Source of the DNA: Magnolia sinica
Lineage: Eukaryota; Streptophyta; Magnoliopsida; Magnoliales; Magnoliaceae
Length of the DNA: 64,000 nucleotides
NCBI RefSeq assembly: GCF_029962835.1
Contig: NC_080587.1
Span: forward strand, 58,123,528-58,187,527
Direction of reading: 5' to 3'
Shown: positions 32,301 to 44,321 of the stretch, piece by piece
Layout of the letters: each line of letters starts with the position of its first letter
Position numbering within the stretch: position 1 is the first letter of the stretch
Made by a program: the position numbers and the translations under genes
Notes under the pieces: generated by a model
The model's input: only the letters and a program-made list of their open reading frames with translations
Told to the model about the DNA's origin: nothing
Database searches by the model: none

Positions 32301-33492
32301 TTTCCTCCATAGAAATTTCAAAAAAGAAGTTTACTTAAAGCAACCTCCCAGCTATAAGTCCAAGGATCCACACTTAGTTTGCAGGCTATCTAAAGCTTTA
32401 TATGGACTCAAGCAAGCACTGAGAGCATGGTTTGAAAATTTCCATGGGGTGTCAACCACAATAGGCTATTCTCAAAGCCAATATGATTCATCACTGTTTA
32501 TTCTCAAATCTGATTCAAGTCTTGTTGTTTTATTGGTCTATGTTGATGATATCCTCATCACATGAAGTGATGCTCAAGGAATTGTCGATCTCAAATCCTT
32601 ACTTCACTTCTCATTTCATATGAAGGATATGGGGCCATTAACATATTTTTTGGGTCTTGAAATTTCTCATAATATTCAAGGTTATCTCATGAGTCAAAGG
32701 AAGTATGCCTGTGATTTGATCAAGCTAGCAAACCTTATAGATAACAAGACCCATGAGACTCCTCTAGAATTAAATGTCAAGTATGGGAAAGATGATGGAG
32801 ACATTCTCTCCGATGTTACATCCTATAGGCAACTGGTGGGGAGATTAGTTTATCTCACTATTTCTTACCCTGATATCTCATATGCAGTTCATGTCGTTAG
32901 CTAGTTTGTTGAGGCACCTTGCACATTGCATATGATGGCATTTCATCACATTATTCGATACCTTTGAGGTACCCTTAATTAGGAACTTTTTTCCATCATC
33001 GCACGCTCTATAATTACTTGCTTACTCTGATGTAGATTGGGTAGGTTGTCCCATTTCATGATGATCCACCACTGGCTATTGTGTTTTCTTTGGACAATCA
33101 TTGGTTAGTTGGAAGTGCAAGAAGCAAACCACAGTATCTAGATCGAGCATAGAGGCCAAATACCGTGCAATGGCAGAGGTATGTAATGAAATTACTTGGT
33201 TCCGAGGATTGTTGACAGATCTTAGGATTCATTTGTCTGGTCAAGTCCATTATATGTTGACAATCTCAGTGTGATTCAGTTGGCTTCTAATCTAGTATTT
33301 CATGAGCGCACTAAACACATTGAAGTTGACTGCTACTTTGTGAGAGAAAAATACACAGCTAGAATCATTTCTCTTCCTCATGTGACATCAGAGCTACAAC
33401 TTGCTGATTTTATTGCCAAAACTATGACCTCATCCAGTCATAGGTTTCTTCGTGGCAAACTAATGTTGGTTCATTATCTCACATCAGTTTGA
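29303..33492 (+). pseudogene. Ty1/copia Gag-Pol polyprotein, decayed
   Basis: Gag starts at 29303 (MTSMNPSDKIKTIHVRLDG), with stops at about 29573 and 29670 and a frameshift near 29990. Two zinc knuckles follow (CNGFGHVDIRC; CRYCKQEGHDIANC). Protease has WYIDSGASNHM at 30327. The integrase HHCC region lies at 30753-30910; its core shows HTDVWGP and then SNYGGEY at 31140, where the second catalytic Asp should be in (R/S)D, and later EQNGVAERKNR. RT spans about 31990-32900 with YVDD at 32539. RNase H contains SSIEAKYRAMAE and ends at 33492. The domain order protease-integrase-RT-RNase H defines copia. At least ten stops and shifts make it inactive. Confidence 0.92.
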
Positions 33493-33516
33493 GGGGGGAG
33501 GGGGGGGGGGGGGGGA
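33492..33516 (+). other. Expanded polypurine tract of the copia element
   Basis: A G-run with two A interruptions directly follows the pol stop codon (TTTGAGGGGGG). The usual copia PPT (TTGAGGGGGAG) has expanded into a G homopolymer. Confidence 0.75.
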
Positions 33517-33522
33517 GAATAT

Positions 33523-33684
33523 TGTGTATATGGGATTGTGGGATTGTGTATATGAATTATTAGTTGTAAAATACTATGTATAGAGAAGCTCTAAATAAGC
33601 TTCCTAGTATAGTCTTGTAGAGGGGTTATTTAAACCCACCTTTGGGTTGAAGAAATACAGAAAACTATTCTCTAGATTCCTGCA
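33523..33684 (+). mobile_element. Probable 3' LTR of the copia element
   Basis: Starts TGTGTATATGGG after the PPT and ends near TTCCTGCA. It contains 'ggttatttaaaccc' and an 'agaaatacagaaaa' stretch typical of short copia LTR ends. No matching 5' copy is present in the window, so the ends are estimates. Confidence 0.5.
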
Positions 33685-33721
33685 TTTTTAGTCGATGCTC
33701 CCGAGGTGGAGCATGTCCATT

Positions 33722-33738
33722 GGGGGGGGGGGGGGGGG
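33722..33738. repeat. G homopolymer
   Basis: A run of G between 'catgtccatt' and 'tctcctac', reading as a C tract on the other strand. It may mark another copia LTR/leader junction. Confidence 0.85.
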
Positions 33739-33789
33739 TCTCCTACTCATTCTGTATAAGCGCTGTGATGTATAAAGCACATTTATTTG

Positions 33790-34052
33790 TCAAATTTCGG
33801 TGGACAAAACAACTTATGTTTAAGTCATGAAGATGAAAAATTCACATTCAAGTTTAAGTCATGAAGATGGAAAGTTCATCTTCAAAGTTCAAGACATGAA
33901 GTTTGAAAGTGCAAGTTCAGAACATGAAGATAGTTACGTTGAAGTCCAATGTACTCAAGCTCTACTCCTCTTCTAGTTCAAGATCAAGCTACATTTATAA
34001 GATTACATCAAGTAGAAGATCGAATGAATGCAACTGAAGATACAAGTATAAG
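33790..34052 (+). mobile_element. Copia-like LTR copy B, first part
   Basis: Contains imperfect units 'aagtcatgaagatg(g)aaa.ttca' and 'caagatcaagctaca', then is interrupted at 34052 by the Asp-primed element. The rest resumes at 42077. Confidence 0.55.
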
Positions 34053-36218
34053 TATTGAGGGTCAAATATTGCATATTAGACCCCAATTATTACCTGCTTT
34101 TACAAACATGATACTGTTTAATGCCTTATTTTAATCATGCTTTTGTTGCAAGGTGAATTTAGGAGCCTGGACTGAAAAAAGGGTACTAAAAGCATGGATT
34201 TAACACTCAGAAGTCACCAAGGCAAGGCATGGACCCTAAGGGACCGAGATCGAAGGATTTACACGCCAGAGATCTGACAAAATCACGCCACTCACGTTAA
34301 ACGTGCCTGAAAATCATTTAGAATGCAAGATCACAGGGTTTTCACCATTCGTTCAACTTGAAACTTTATATCTGGCCTGAGGACCCTAAATTAACCGTCC
34401 AAGTCAAATTTTAACCATTGGATCCTTGTGAAAGTGGCCCAATAGACAGATCAGCCCATAAATCTCTGATTTGGGGCCCACCTGATCTCTGCGTATGCTT
34501 CCATTTTGTACTCGACCACTTAAATTAGATAGGGCAGCAGATGGACGGAGAGGATCTCTTATAAACAACACAATGGACCCCACATGAGAGCGTGCGTGTG
34601 CACCATGTGCACACTCCTGCCGTGCAACGAATCCCATAAAGACCAACTCAAATCTTCAAAGCACAAGAAACAAAAGCGCACGCACCACGCTGACCATTTT
34701 TGTGTAGTGGGGCCTACAAATCATCCAAATCAGTGATCTGGACCGTCTATTCACTCCAGAGAGGGGGTATGACCCTCGTTTAGGTGTCATTTTGGCCCAA
34801 TGAACACATAAGCACGTGGATCGTCGAAAAACGTGGGATGAACGGTGAGTTGATTTAATACAGTGGACCACATCAAAACTCGACCAAAACCACTCATTTT
34901 CGAATGAAATTTCTCTAGGAATCCAATGAACGGGGTGGATTTCTCTGAAAATATCACCACGGGGCCCACTGAACACGTCAGCGCGGTACGTGCAAAAGGA
35001 AAACGTTCGGACGTGTCTGAGATTTTTGGGAGGTTATGGCCCACCATCTCTGATCGGTTGGTTGATCCAAATCGTTCAGATGATGCTCAGGCCAAGGCTA
35101 ACCCTAGTCAAGAAGAAAAAAAAACGAGGATTTGGACAGTAAGTGTCCCGAAACTTGTGGCCGAACGCAACTTGGTTGCGTTTTTCTTTTGCGGATGCAT
35201 AAAAGCTAAGCGTGCACGCAACCGACTTTCTTCATTCCAATCTCTCCACCGACTGGAAATCCATATAAGAGAGAGAGAGAGAGAGAGGTAGCCAGTTAAG
35301 GGGGATCAAGCCATCAGTGCAGCCGTGGAGGCAAGGAGGACATGAGCAAGGAGGACGGGAGAAATTCCAGGCAGCCGTGGAAGGCATCATCAACTGAGCA
35401 TCAGATCAGAGGAGTTTTCTTCTTTCTCCTTCCTTGTTTTTCTTCTTTTCCTTATGTTTTTAAGAGTTTAGTTTGATCATGTTTATGATAAGTTAAACCT
35501 CTTAGCTAGGGCTAAGAGGTGAAGCTTGTAGTGTGATGGATGGTTTTCTATGCTTTGATTTATACTTTAGTTGAACTTTCTTTTGATTATAATTAGATAT
35601 TAAGGAATGCTTTCAGTTTTTAATGGTTCGTTGTAACTTAAATTACAATGGATCTGTGATAACTTTGATCATGTTCTTAGCATTATAGGGTTTGTGAATT
35701 TGGGAACCCTGTTGTTCACCATCGTCTCTTGGGCATGGTTGCATGATGGAATACTTCCTAACATTCATACATCCCTTAGATTGGATGTGGATTGGCTAAA
35801 TTCTGTTGTTTGCTTTGTCTCATGGGCATGCTTTTGTGATGGAATCAATTCTAATTCTTATACCTATCTTCTCTTGAAAACTGAATTAAAGGAAGTTCAG
35901 ATTTTGATTTTAACGTTATATCCTCCAACTGGATGAAGATGGGTCTCTGATTCCAATTATGTTCTTGAATCAAGCATAGATCTCCCTGATCTTTACGAGT
36001 GGATCCTTTGCACCCTAGTTTCCCACCTTTGAATTCTACAAGTTTTAGTTAATTAATTCACCATTATTCTCTTAATTCTCCCTGATTTAGATTACATCTT
36101 TTTTTAGTTCTAGTTATAGTTACTTTCAGATTACATACAAGGTTCAGTCCCTATGGATTCGACCTCGGTCTCACCGAGATTATTACTACATCATAACCCT
36201 ATACTTGGGGTGTGAACA
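34053..36218 (+). mobile_element. 5' LTR of an Asp-primed non-autonomous element
   Basis: The 2166-base LTR starts TATTGAGGGTC (TGTTGAGGGTC in the 3' copy) and ends TGTGAACA. It aligns along its whole length with 39948-42071; in the stretch I compared by eye about one base in ten differs, so the insertion is not recent. A TATA-like ATAAAAG at 35199 is followed by a GA tract (35269-35287). The flanks ATAAG (34048-34052) and ACAAG (42072-42076) are a 5-bp target duplication with one mismatch. Confidence 0.9.
35199..35205 (+). promoter_or_regulatory. TATA-like box of the LTR
   Basis: ATAAAAG in 'gatgcATAAAAGctaag', about 70 bases before the GA tract. The 3' LTR has 'gcgtaaaag' at this place, so its TATA element is lost. 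Confidence 0.45.
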
Positions 36219-36224
36219 AGTTTT

Positions 36225-36241
36225 TGGCGCCGTTGCCGGAG
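36225..36241 (+). other. Primer-binding site, tRNA-Asp
   Basis: TGGCGCCGTTGCCGGAG matches the complement of tRNA-Asp with one change near the end, six bases after the LTR end (AGTTTT spacer). Confidence 0.88.
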
Positions 36242-36882
36242 ACTAATGGTTACGTTTTTCTGAGATTAACTAGTTTTAGAATTAGTTTAATATTAGGGTT
36301 TTCTAACTTTAGGATTAGATTTTATTTTTTCTAACTTTAATTCTAGGACTTCCTTTTTAGAAATTGACTTACGTTTTAACTTTAGGTTTAGAACTTTCCT
36401 AATTATTTTTAGAAACTCTCTAATTCTATGTTCTATGTTCTCTTTTTAGAAATTTTCTAATTCTAGGATTTTTATTTTTATTTTTAGGAACTAGTTTATT
36501 TTAAAAAACTTTCCTCTTTTGTTTTTAAAAACTAGGTTAGTTGTTTCCCTTTTTAGAAACTCTTTTTAATTTTAGAAACTCATCTTTCCTTTATTTTATT
36601 TTTAGAAGCTTTCTAATTCTAGGTTTTCTTTTAGAAACTAATGTAGCTTTCTATTTCTAGGTTTAGAAACTAACATTTTATTTTTGTTTTTAGAAACTTT
36701 CTAACTTTAGAATTTCTATCTTTAAAAACTAATTTCTTTTGTTTTCTTTTGCAAGATCTTAACATAGGAACTTCTAATTTGGTAACTTCTTTCTAACTTC
36801 TTCCCTCTTCTTACTTTCCATACTGCTGTAGGATCTTTTATTTTATTTTTCTTAGGATTAAATTCAGAGTTAAGGTTTCACC
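36242..36882 (+). mobile_element. Leader of the Asp-primed element
   Basis: About 640 bases built of repeated 'tttagaaact(t)tctaattcta' phrases, very T-rich. No coding potential. Such leaders follow the Asp primer site in related elements. Confidence 0.6.
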
Positions 36883-38770
36883 ATGTATATACAAGAATGG
36901 GAACATCAGTATGCTAAGATAGCTAAGAGACACTGGGAAGGGATGTATGATGATTATGAGAGAAATTAACCTATGTCTCAGAATTTTTCTGAAATAATCA
37001 TCGTGAACTAACTAGAGTATAACGCTCCATTGGTTAAGAAATCCTTACGTGATCATATACGGGAGAACAATTACACCCCACGGACAATACGTGAGTGTTG
37101 GGGTTATCATAACTATGGGAGTAAGAATTATTATCACCCATCTGATAAAAAGAAAACAATGCATGATTATATTATGAGTAATAATATGTATTACCAACCA
37201 TCAGATTCTTCCACCTATGATCTGTATGACTATAATCAGTGGAAACATTAATGTTGGGAAGATGAACCAGCAATATATCATAGTGATAATTCTCTTGGGT
37301 CCTCTACCTTTGGAACCCAATCAGAAACAATCCAAGAGGATTCACTTCAGAAACTCATGAATGCACAAGAGCAGTTCAATCAAATTGTCATAGAATCATG
37401 TGAATTGCTCAAATCCTCAATTCAAAGAATTCAGTCACACCTTATGGAGGAGGAAGAGGCTTACTTATCCCAGCCTCAACCCAATCTAGAAGCACAATGT
37501 GAAGAAAGTGATCATAACTCGCTTGTGGAAGAAATTGAAATTATGAATGAGGAGCTGGATTCCATTAATGAGCATATGGTTCAATTTTTCGATGAGTCGA
37601 TCTCGATGACTATCCCAAGGAATGATCAAGAGATGTGGGTGTCTTTCAAAGATAATGATAGTGACACACTTCACTCACATTACACACATGATTTCAATGA
37701 TGAGGTAAAGGTTAGTTTATTCGAACCTCAACCTAATTTAGGAATAGAGTGTGAGGAAAGTGATCTCATCCCAAGTGTACACTGCACGGAATTAGACGAT
37801 GATGCGTATTGGGATGACGATTATGAATGTGCAGCCCAAATTCCCCTAGAATCAATCTCAAGTTTGGTCCAGGTCAGTGATTAAGAAGTACACGAAGTTA
37901 TCAGTTATAAGGATCTACTCCACTCATCTGACATGCCTGATTTAAATGTGGAGGATGAGCCCCTTACAACCGACCCTTCTAACTCTTGTGAAACATGTTT
38001 AGACCACTCCTCTGAATTGAATGATGATATGATTCAGGAGAGACGAGTTGCTCAATATGACTTCGGAATTTGAAACCTCTGAATTAAGGCCACCATCTAA
38101 GCTATCAAGTTTTGACGTTTCAATGTCTCTTCTAAGTAGTATCAATGAACAGAGTCCTCACATCAATACATCGTCTATTGACCCTCAATCTGTCTGTGCA
38201 GGACTGGAGTAAGAGAGTGTACCTCCATCTACTTTTAAATACGATGGAGTCTTCGAGCATCTCATTATAGATTTCAATGTGAAATTTTCCAACTCTTTGG
38301 ATGATTGCTTGGCACACTTTACAGATTCAAATGATCATATGATAAAAGAAATAGTGGATGCCTTGCAAGATAATACCTCGATGGTTGTCACGGATCGAGG
38401 GAACCCTTACTTTGAAATCCTTCCATCCATAGATCTTGAATGCTTACCATTAAAAGAGGAGGAGCTGAAAATTGAACCGCAGTCTGAAACTCCGGAATGT
38501 GTCGAGACTACATTACTTTCTGTGAATTTTTCTGAATTTTATTTATGTGTAGCCTCTGATTCACCATGGAATATTAACAATGCAACTTTTTCTGTCACAG
38601 GTGAATCATATATACTTTGTATACCTCTAGTGATTAAACGACAATTTTTTGTTGAGGTACATAAGTCTCTCTGGACATTCATGCTCCAGGGTATCCACGC
38701 CTATTGCAAAAAGGGCTTTTGGATTATCCTGATGAGAAACCTACTGAGAAATTTATCCAGATATTGGTAG
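36883..38770 (+). pseudogene. Degenerate acidic ORF of the Asp-primed element
   Basis: Start at 36883 (MYIQEWEHQYAKIAKRHWEG). One frame continues to 37884 with stops near 36967, 37010 and 37249, and a second frame covers 38279-38770. The protein is hydrophilic and Glu/Asp/Gln-rich, with a repeated motif 'SQPQPNLEAQCEESD' (about 37470) and 'FEPQPNLGIECEESD' (about 37720). I see no gag, protease, RT or integrase motif. The arrangement Asp primer site, lone ORF and no pol fits a non-autonomous gypsy derivative that kept an unknown structural ORF. It is not functional in this copy. Confidence 0.6.
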
Positions 38771-39947
38771 GAAGAGGAACCTTGCGGCATAACTGAGTAG
38801 CTTTTCCACTACTTTCATAAGACTAGGGTAGTTTGCTTTATGCCGTTAGGTTAATTTGCTATCTAAATTGTTTTAAGATAGGTTGCTTTCGTTGGTTTCA
38901 CTCTTGTGCTGACCTGCTCTCACGCTGATATCTCTTTGGAAAGGTCGTTCAATTTCCTTGACAGGTACTATCTTTTCATCACTTATCTTTTACTTTCGTT
39001 GTCTCATGAGCATTGCATTCTTATATCTTTTACATTGAGGACAATGTAGATTTTAGGTTGGGGTGGGAGTTAGGTTACCTAATCAGTGTTTTTTTTCAAT
39101 TTTGAGCAAAAAATGTAAAAAAATTTAACATTTTTCTCACCATTCTTGTGAATTCGAAGTGATTTTGAAGGATAGTCGTGATATGAGAAGTATACGATAC
39201 AGAGTGTTGGGGATTTACGTCTCTTAGATTTAGTTATCTGATAAATTTCATAATTGAGTTCAAATTATCAATCCATGATTAGAAATTGTAAACATTGATT
39301 GAATCATGATTTCACATGTCACATCTTGCTTACACATTGAGGTTTCAGTTCGATATTAAAGGATTAACTTGGTAATCACTAAGCATGAAAGGAACCAGCC
39401 TGAGAAATTTGCCCATCATGCTAGAATTGAAGAAAAAGAAAAGAAAAAAATAAAAACAGTTGCCTTTGGAAAGGGTTGGGCGACTGGTCTTCACCATAGG
39501 TTTGCTCCCTATAGGTGAGGATTTGATTCCCCTCTTTGGCGTTACTTTTCATGGAAAAATCAAAAGCTGGAAGAATGAAAAGATGTTCTGTGAGGCAAGT
39601 TTTGGTTTAGGTTTTGGTTGTCCTGAATACCCTTTTTGATTATCAATGTTATCATGAAATTGACGATTGCATCTCTTAATGATGATAAGCTGAGATTAAC
39701 TATACACCCGTGGAACTCAATGTTTAGAATTTTTTCTAATTGATGGATTAATACCTTGAACTTGACTATAAAGTTTACCATATGCTTGAGTCCAAGAGAA
39801 AGTATTGCCCAACATTCATGAATCATAGAATTCTCGTATCTGGGATATTTTGCCAAATTCACTCGAGTTTATAAAAAATTTTCTATAGTTCTCAACTTAT
39901 TTTTCGCATACTTTGCTCGGGACTAGCAAAATGCTAGTTGGGGGTTG
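38771..39947 (+). mobile_element. 3' non-coding internal region and polypurine tract
   Basis: Contains 'acattgaggacaatgtag' followed by 'taggttggggtgggag' (about 39030-39070), a signature of Asp-primed gypsy elements downstream of their ORF. It ends with the polypurine stretch TAGTTGGGGGTTG directly before the LTR at 39948. No gene seen. Confidence 0.65.
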
Positions 39948-41089
39948 TGTTGAGGGTCGAATATTGCATATTAGACCCTAGTTATTACATGCTTTTAAGA
40001 ACATGATACTGTTTAATGTCTTATTTTAATCGTGTTTGTGTTGCAAGGTGAATTTAGCAGCCTAGACTGAAAAAGGGTACTAAAAGCATAGATTTAACGC
40101 TCACAAGTCACCAAGGCAAGGGACGGACACTAGGGGACCGAGATCGAAGGATTTACATGCTAGAGATCCGAGAAAATCACGCCACTCACGTTAAACGGGC
40201 CTGAAAATCGTCCAGAATGCAAGATCACAGGGTTCCCACCATCTGTTTGACTCAAAACTTTATATCTGGCCTGAGGACCCTAAATTAACTGTACACATCA
40301 AATTTCAGCCATTGGATCCTTGTGGAAATGGCCCAACGGATAGATCAGCCCATAAATCTCTGATTTGGGGCCCACCTGATCTCTGGATATGCTTCAATTT
40401 TGGACTCGACCACTTCAATTAGATGGGGCAGCAGATGGACAGAGAGAATCTTTCATAAACATCACAATGGACCCCACTTGAGAGTCGTGCACCGAATCTC
40501 ACCACGCCGACCGTTTTTTGTAGTGGGGCCCACACATCATCCAAATCAGTGATCTGGGCTGTCCATTCACTCCATGTGGAGGGAGGGGGGGGGGTGTGGC
40601 CCTCGCTTAGGTGTCCTTTTGGCCCTATGCACACATAAGCACATGGATCGTCAAAAAATGCAGGATGAATGGTGAGTTGATTTGATATAGTGGACCACAT
40701 CAAAACTTGACCAAAACCACTCATTTCCGACTGAAATTTCACCAAGAATCCAATGAACGGAGTGAATTTCTCTGAAAATATCACCACGAGGCCCACCAAA
40801 CACGTCAGCGCGGTACGTGCGAAAGGAAAAATGTCCGGATGTGTCCAGGATTTTTGGGAGGTTGTGGCCCACCATCTATAATCGGTTAGCTGATCCAAAC
40901 CATTCAAATGATGCTCCGGCCATGGCTAACCCTAGTCAAGAAGAAAAAAATAGGGTTTGGACAATAAGTGTCCCGAAACTTGCGCCCGAATGCAACTTGG
41001 TTGCATTTTTCTTTTATGGATGCGTAAAAGCTACGCCTGCACGTAACCAACTTTCTTCATTCTAATCTCTCCACCGACTGGAAATCCAT

Positions 41090-41141
<52 letters not shown>

Positions 41142-42071
41142 TAGCCAATGAAGGGGGATCAAGCCATCAGTGCAGCCGTGGAGGCAAGGAGGATGTGAGC
41201 AAGGAGGACGGGAGAAATTTTATGCAGTCGTGGAAGGCATCATCAGCCGAGCATCAGATCAGAGGAGTTTTCTTCTTTCTCCTTCCTTGTTTTTCTTCTT
41301 TCCCTTATGTTTTTAAGAGTTTAGTTTGATCATGTTTATGATAAGTTAAACCTCTTAGCTAGGGCTAAGAGTTGAAGCTTGTAGTGTGATGGATGGTTTT
41401 CTATGCTTTGATTCATACTTTAGTTGAACTTTCTTTTGATTATAGTTTGATATTAGGGAATGCTTTCAGTTTTTAATGGTTTGTTGTGACTTAAATTACA
41501 ATGTATTTGGGATAGCTTTGAACATGTTCTTAGCATTATAAGGTTTGTGAATTGGGGAACCCTGTTGTTCACCATCATCTCCTAGGCGTGGTTGGATGAC
41601 GGAATCCTTCCTAACATTCATACATCCCTTAGATTGGATGTGGATTGGCTAAATTCTGTTGTTTGTTTTGTCTCATGGGCATGGTTTTGTAATGGAATCA
41701 ATTCTAATTCTCATACCTATCTTCTCTTGAAAACTGAATCAAAGGAAGTTCAGATTTTGATTTTAACATTATATCCTCCAACTGGATGAAGATGGGACTC
41801 TGATTCTAGTAGTGTTCTTGAATTAAGCATAGATCTCCTTGATCTCTACGAGTGGATCCTTTGCACCCTAGTTTTCCACCTTTGAATTCTACAAGTTTTA
41901 GTTAATTAATTCACCATTATTCTCTTAATTCTCCCTAATTTAGATTACATCTTTTTTTAGTTCTAGTTCTAGTTACTTTCAGATTACGTACAAGGTTCCG
42001 TCCTTGTGGATTCGACCTCGGTCTCACCAAGATTATTACTACATCACGACCCTATACTTGGGGTGTGAACA
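39948..42071 (+). mobile_element. 3' LTR of the Asp-primed non-autonomous element
   Basis: Starts TGTTGAGGGTC and ends TGTGAACA, 2124 bases, matching the 5' LTR. It carries a longer GA tract (41090-41139) and a G run (40575-40583) absent from the 5' copy. Confidence 0.9.
41090..41139. repeat. GA microsatellite
   Basis: Dinucleotide run more than twice as long as the matching tract in the 5' LTR (35269-35287), showing slippage after insertion. Confidence 0.92.
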
Positions 42072-42201
42072 ACAAGCTACAAGGTATACACTTCAATGTT
42101 CAATGTTTTCAGGTATATTTGACCCTAGAAAGACCTTAGACTTAGGTTCTTTCGAATGCCAAACATAACTGAGTTTCTATACTTTATTTAGGCTTAAGTT
42201 C

Positions 42202-42493
42202 GACTAGTCTAAACTTTAATTTGACTAGTCTTGGCTTTGGTTCGACTAGTCTAGGAAAAACTTCGACCAGTCTAAGCTTTCAACTGAAAATCAGATAAAA
42301 TTTATTGGTTTCTCGATTAGTCCAGGAAAGGGCTCAACCAATCGAAGGTGGCTCGACTCGAAGTCCAGCAATGAATTTTAGGCATCCTCATCCAGTCGAG
42401 CAGACCAGTCAAAGGACGGTTCTGATCCGATCCTGCCTGAATTTTAAAAGTCGGTTGTTTCTTAGACCAGTCAAATGAGACCTTAGACCAGTC
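42202..42493 (+). promoter_or_regulatory. Array of GACTAGTC-like octamers at 21-bp spacing (copy B)
   Basis: GACTAGTC starts at 42202, 42223 and 42244 and GACCAGTC at 42265, exactly 21 bases apart. Further pairs start at 42315/42336 and 42465/42486, again 21 apart. The arrangement is the same as in copy A although the bases between differ. Confidence 0.78.
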
Positions 42494-42513
42494 GAAGCAA
42501 CAACTTTTTAGCA

Positions 42514-42522
42514 TATAAATAG
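42514..42522 (+). promoter_or_regulatory. TATA box of copia-like LTR copy B
   Basis: TATAAATAG 21 bases downstream of the last GACCAGTC octamer, corresponding to 26989 in copy A. Confidence 0.65.
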
Positions 42523-43499
42523 AGGTCTTTTCTCACTCCAAATTATATCATTCAAGCCACCAAAAGCCTTCACTTTGAGAGAGAAAAGCCCTTATCTTCT
42601 TCAAGCTATAAAACGGTATTTTAAATTCTTTTTAATAGCTTTTTGTTTCATAATTTCTAGATCTCTTTTTATGAATCATATGTTTTAAAGAGATTTTTTA
42701 TTATTCCTTTTGAGATCTTAAAAATTCAAACAAGTGGCCCAGGTTTGAATTAAATTAAAATCTATTTAGAACCTATAACCCTTCATTTTGGTTATTGGAC
42801 ATTGGACATTGAACATTGAACATACGTCATCAACCGAAGTGGTTCTATAAGCTACATCATTCAGCGTTTTCTGAAGAAGATAAGTGTATAATTTCTATTT
42901 TTTAGTTTATTTGTGATATCCGGGAAAATCTCATGTATTGGTTTTGACTGAGATAGCCAAAAAATCTCAGTGTGTGGGTTTTGATTGTGATAGCCCTCCT
43001 AAAATCACATCTGTATAGGTTTTAAGGTGAACCTGAGAAAACCTTATTTTTAGTGAACACCAATATCACGTGGGTTGTGATTATTGGGAGTGAAGTAGGT
43101 GTGGCTATTTGAGAATAGTTGGTGTACACACCGAACCACTATAATTCCTGGTGTTTATATGGTGAATGATTTTTGAGATGTACATGTGGTGAATGTTTGT
43201 AAATCTTTATGTACATGGTGATTGCTTGTAATAGATAGCTACATTTTCTTTTATTCTCTTGTTCTACTTTGTGACCTTGATCCTTACTAGTTCATGTAAG
43301 GTTGTCCTACCTCAAACCTTGGTTTTTTGTGTAAGGTTGTCCTATAAACACGGTTTGAATCAATTTCTCAATACTATTTCAATTGAGATCTCTGATTAAG
43401 TTCTGATTTATTTATTCTTTCAATACTTTAATTTTTATTTGGCATAAGTCCTATTCACACCCCCCCCCCCTCCCTCCCTCTAGGACTGTAAGCTCACAT

Positions 43500-44321
43500 C
43501 TTTCATTCTGTTATTCCTGAGGCGGAGGGAGGAGCTCATTCCGCCCCTGGTGCTGGGAATCCTACACATGAGGCGGAGGGCAGTGGGTTGACCTCTGGGT
43601 TGGGCCCTCTAGCGAAGCTTGCCAAGTGGGCAGCTCGCCATGTTGACAAGCGAGACATCACTGCCTTATTCGACCTCCACCCAATGGATGTGCTGCACGA
43701 GGCAGCTATTCATCTTATAAAGGTACGTCCTCGGACTATTCGCTAAGTCTTGTTTCCTTGCGTGGTTTTTTCTAAACTTCATTTTCTTTTTTAGGTGGCT
43801 CTCGCCCTCTTGTCAACCCGGCTGGTCTTTCAGGATATCGACAGTGGTTACAAAAAAACTCAAGGCCAATCTCCAGAAGATGATCTCCGAACTTCAGGTC
43901 ATGGCTAGCACCAGGGATGCCGTTATGACTCAGTTGAAAGCTCTACAGGGAGCTCTGCAAGCATCGGGGGGTCTTGAGGGCCCACCTGGACGAGGCTCTC
44001 TTGGAGGGTGCCTTGAAGTAGTTGGCACTGGAGGACGTGAAGGCCGCTCTTGCAGAGTCGAACTCCAAGTTAACGGAGACTTCGGCTTGGCTGACAAAGG
44101 TTGAGGCTTCCATCCCCGAGATAAGGTCAGATGCGGTGGAAGCTTTCAATCCTTCTGAGGAGCAAAATGAGGTGCTCAAGGATTATTTCAACCTCGGTTA
44201 TGCTCAGTGTGAGGAGCTGGTTAGGCTGAAGCATTTGAGCATCTATTTGGACGCCTTGGCCAAGGATGCCGCTACTGAAGCTCCTACCTCTGTCGGGCCC
44301 AGGGCTGGATCCGTTCCTTGA
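43500..44321 (+). pseudogene. Antisense, intron-containing ORF of the Tat-type element
   Basis: Lies on the plus strand, opposite to gag-pol, between the integrase end and where the 3' LTR should be. Antisense ORFs occupy this place in several Tat-lineage elements (Grande is the classic case). The first visible exon ends DLHPMDVLHEAAIHLIK at 43722. A 72-base GT-AG intron (43723-43794) follows, and the second exon opens VALALLSTRLVFQDID in phase 0. After one or two frameshifts comes a coiled-coil segment (ALEDVKAALAESNSKL, EIRSDAVEAF), then DYFNLGYAQCEELVRLKH and a stop at 44319. The N-terminus is cut at about 43500 by the copia-like LTR. Confidence 0.7.

Larger units (their letters stand above)
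42077..43490 (+). mobile_element. Copia-like LTR copy B, second part
   Basis: Continues the LTR interrupted at 34052. It has the phased octamer array, TATAAATAG at 42514, 'gttggtgtacacaccgaaccactataa', two 'aaggttgtcctac' phrases and the end 'ggcataagtcctattcac' with a C tract. Beyond it the antisense ORF of the Tat element begins. Confidence 0.6.
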
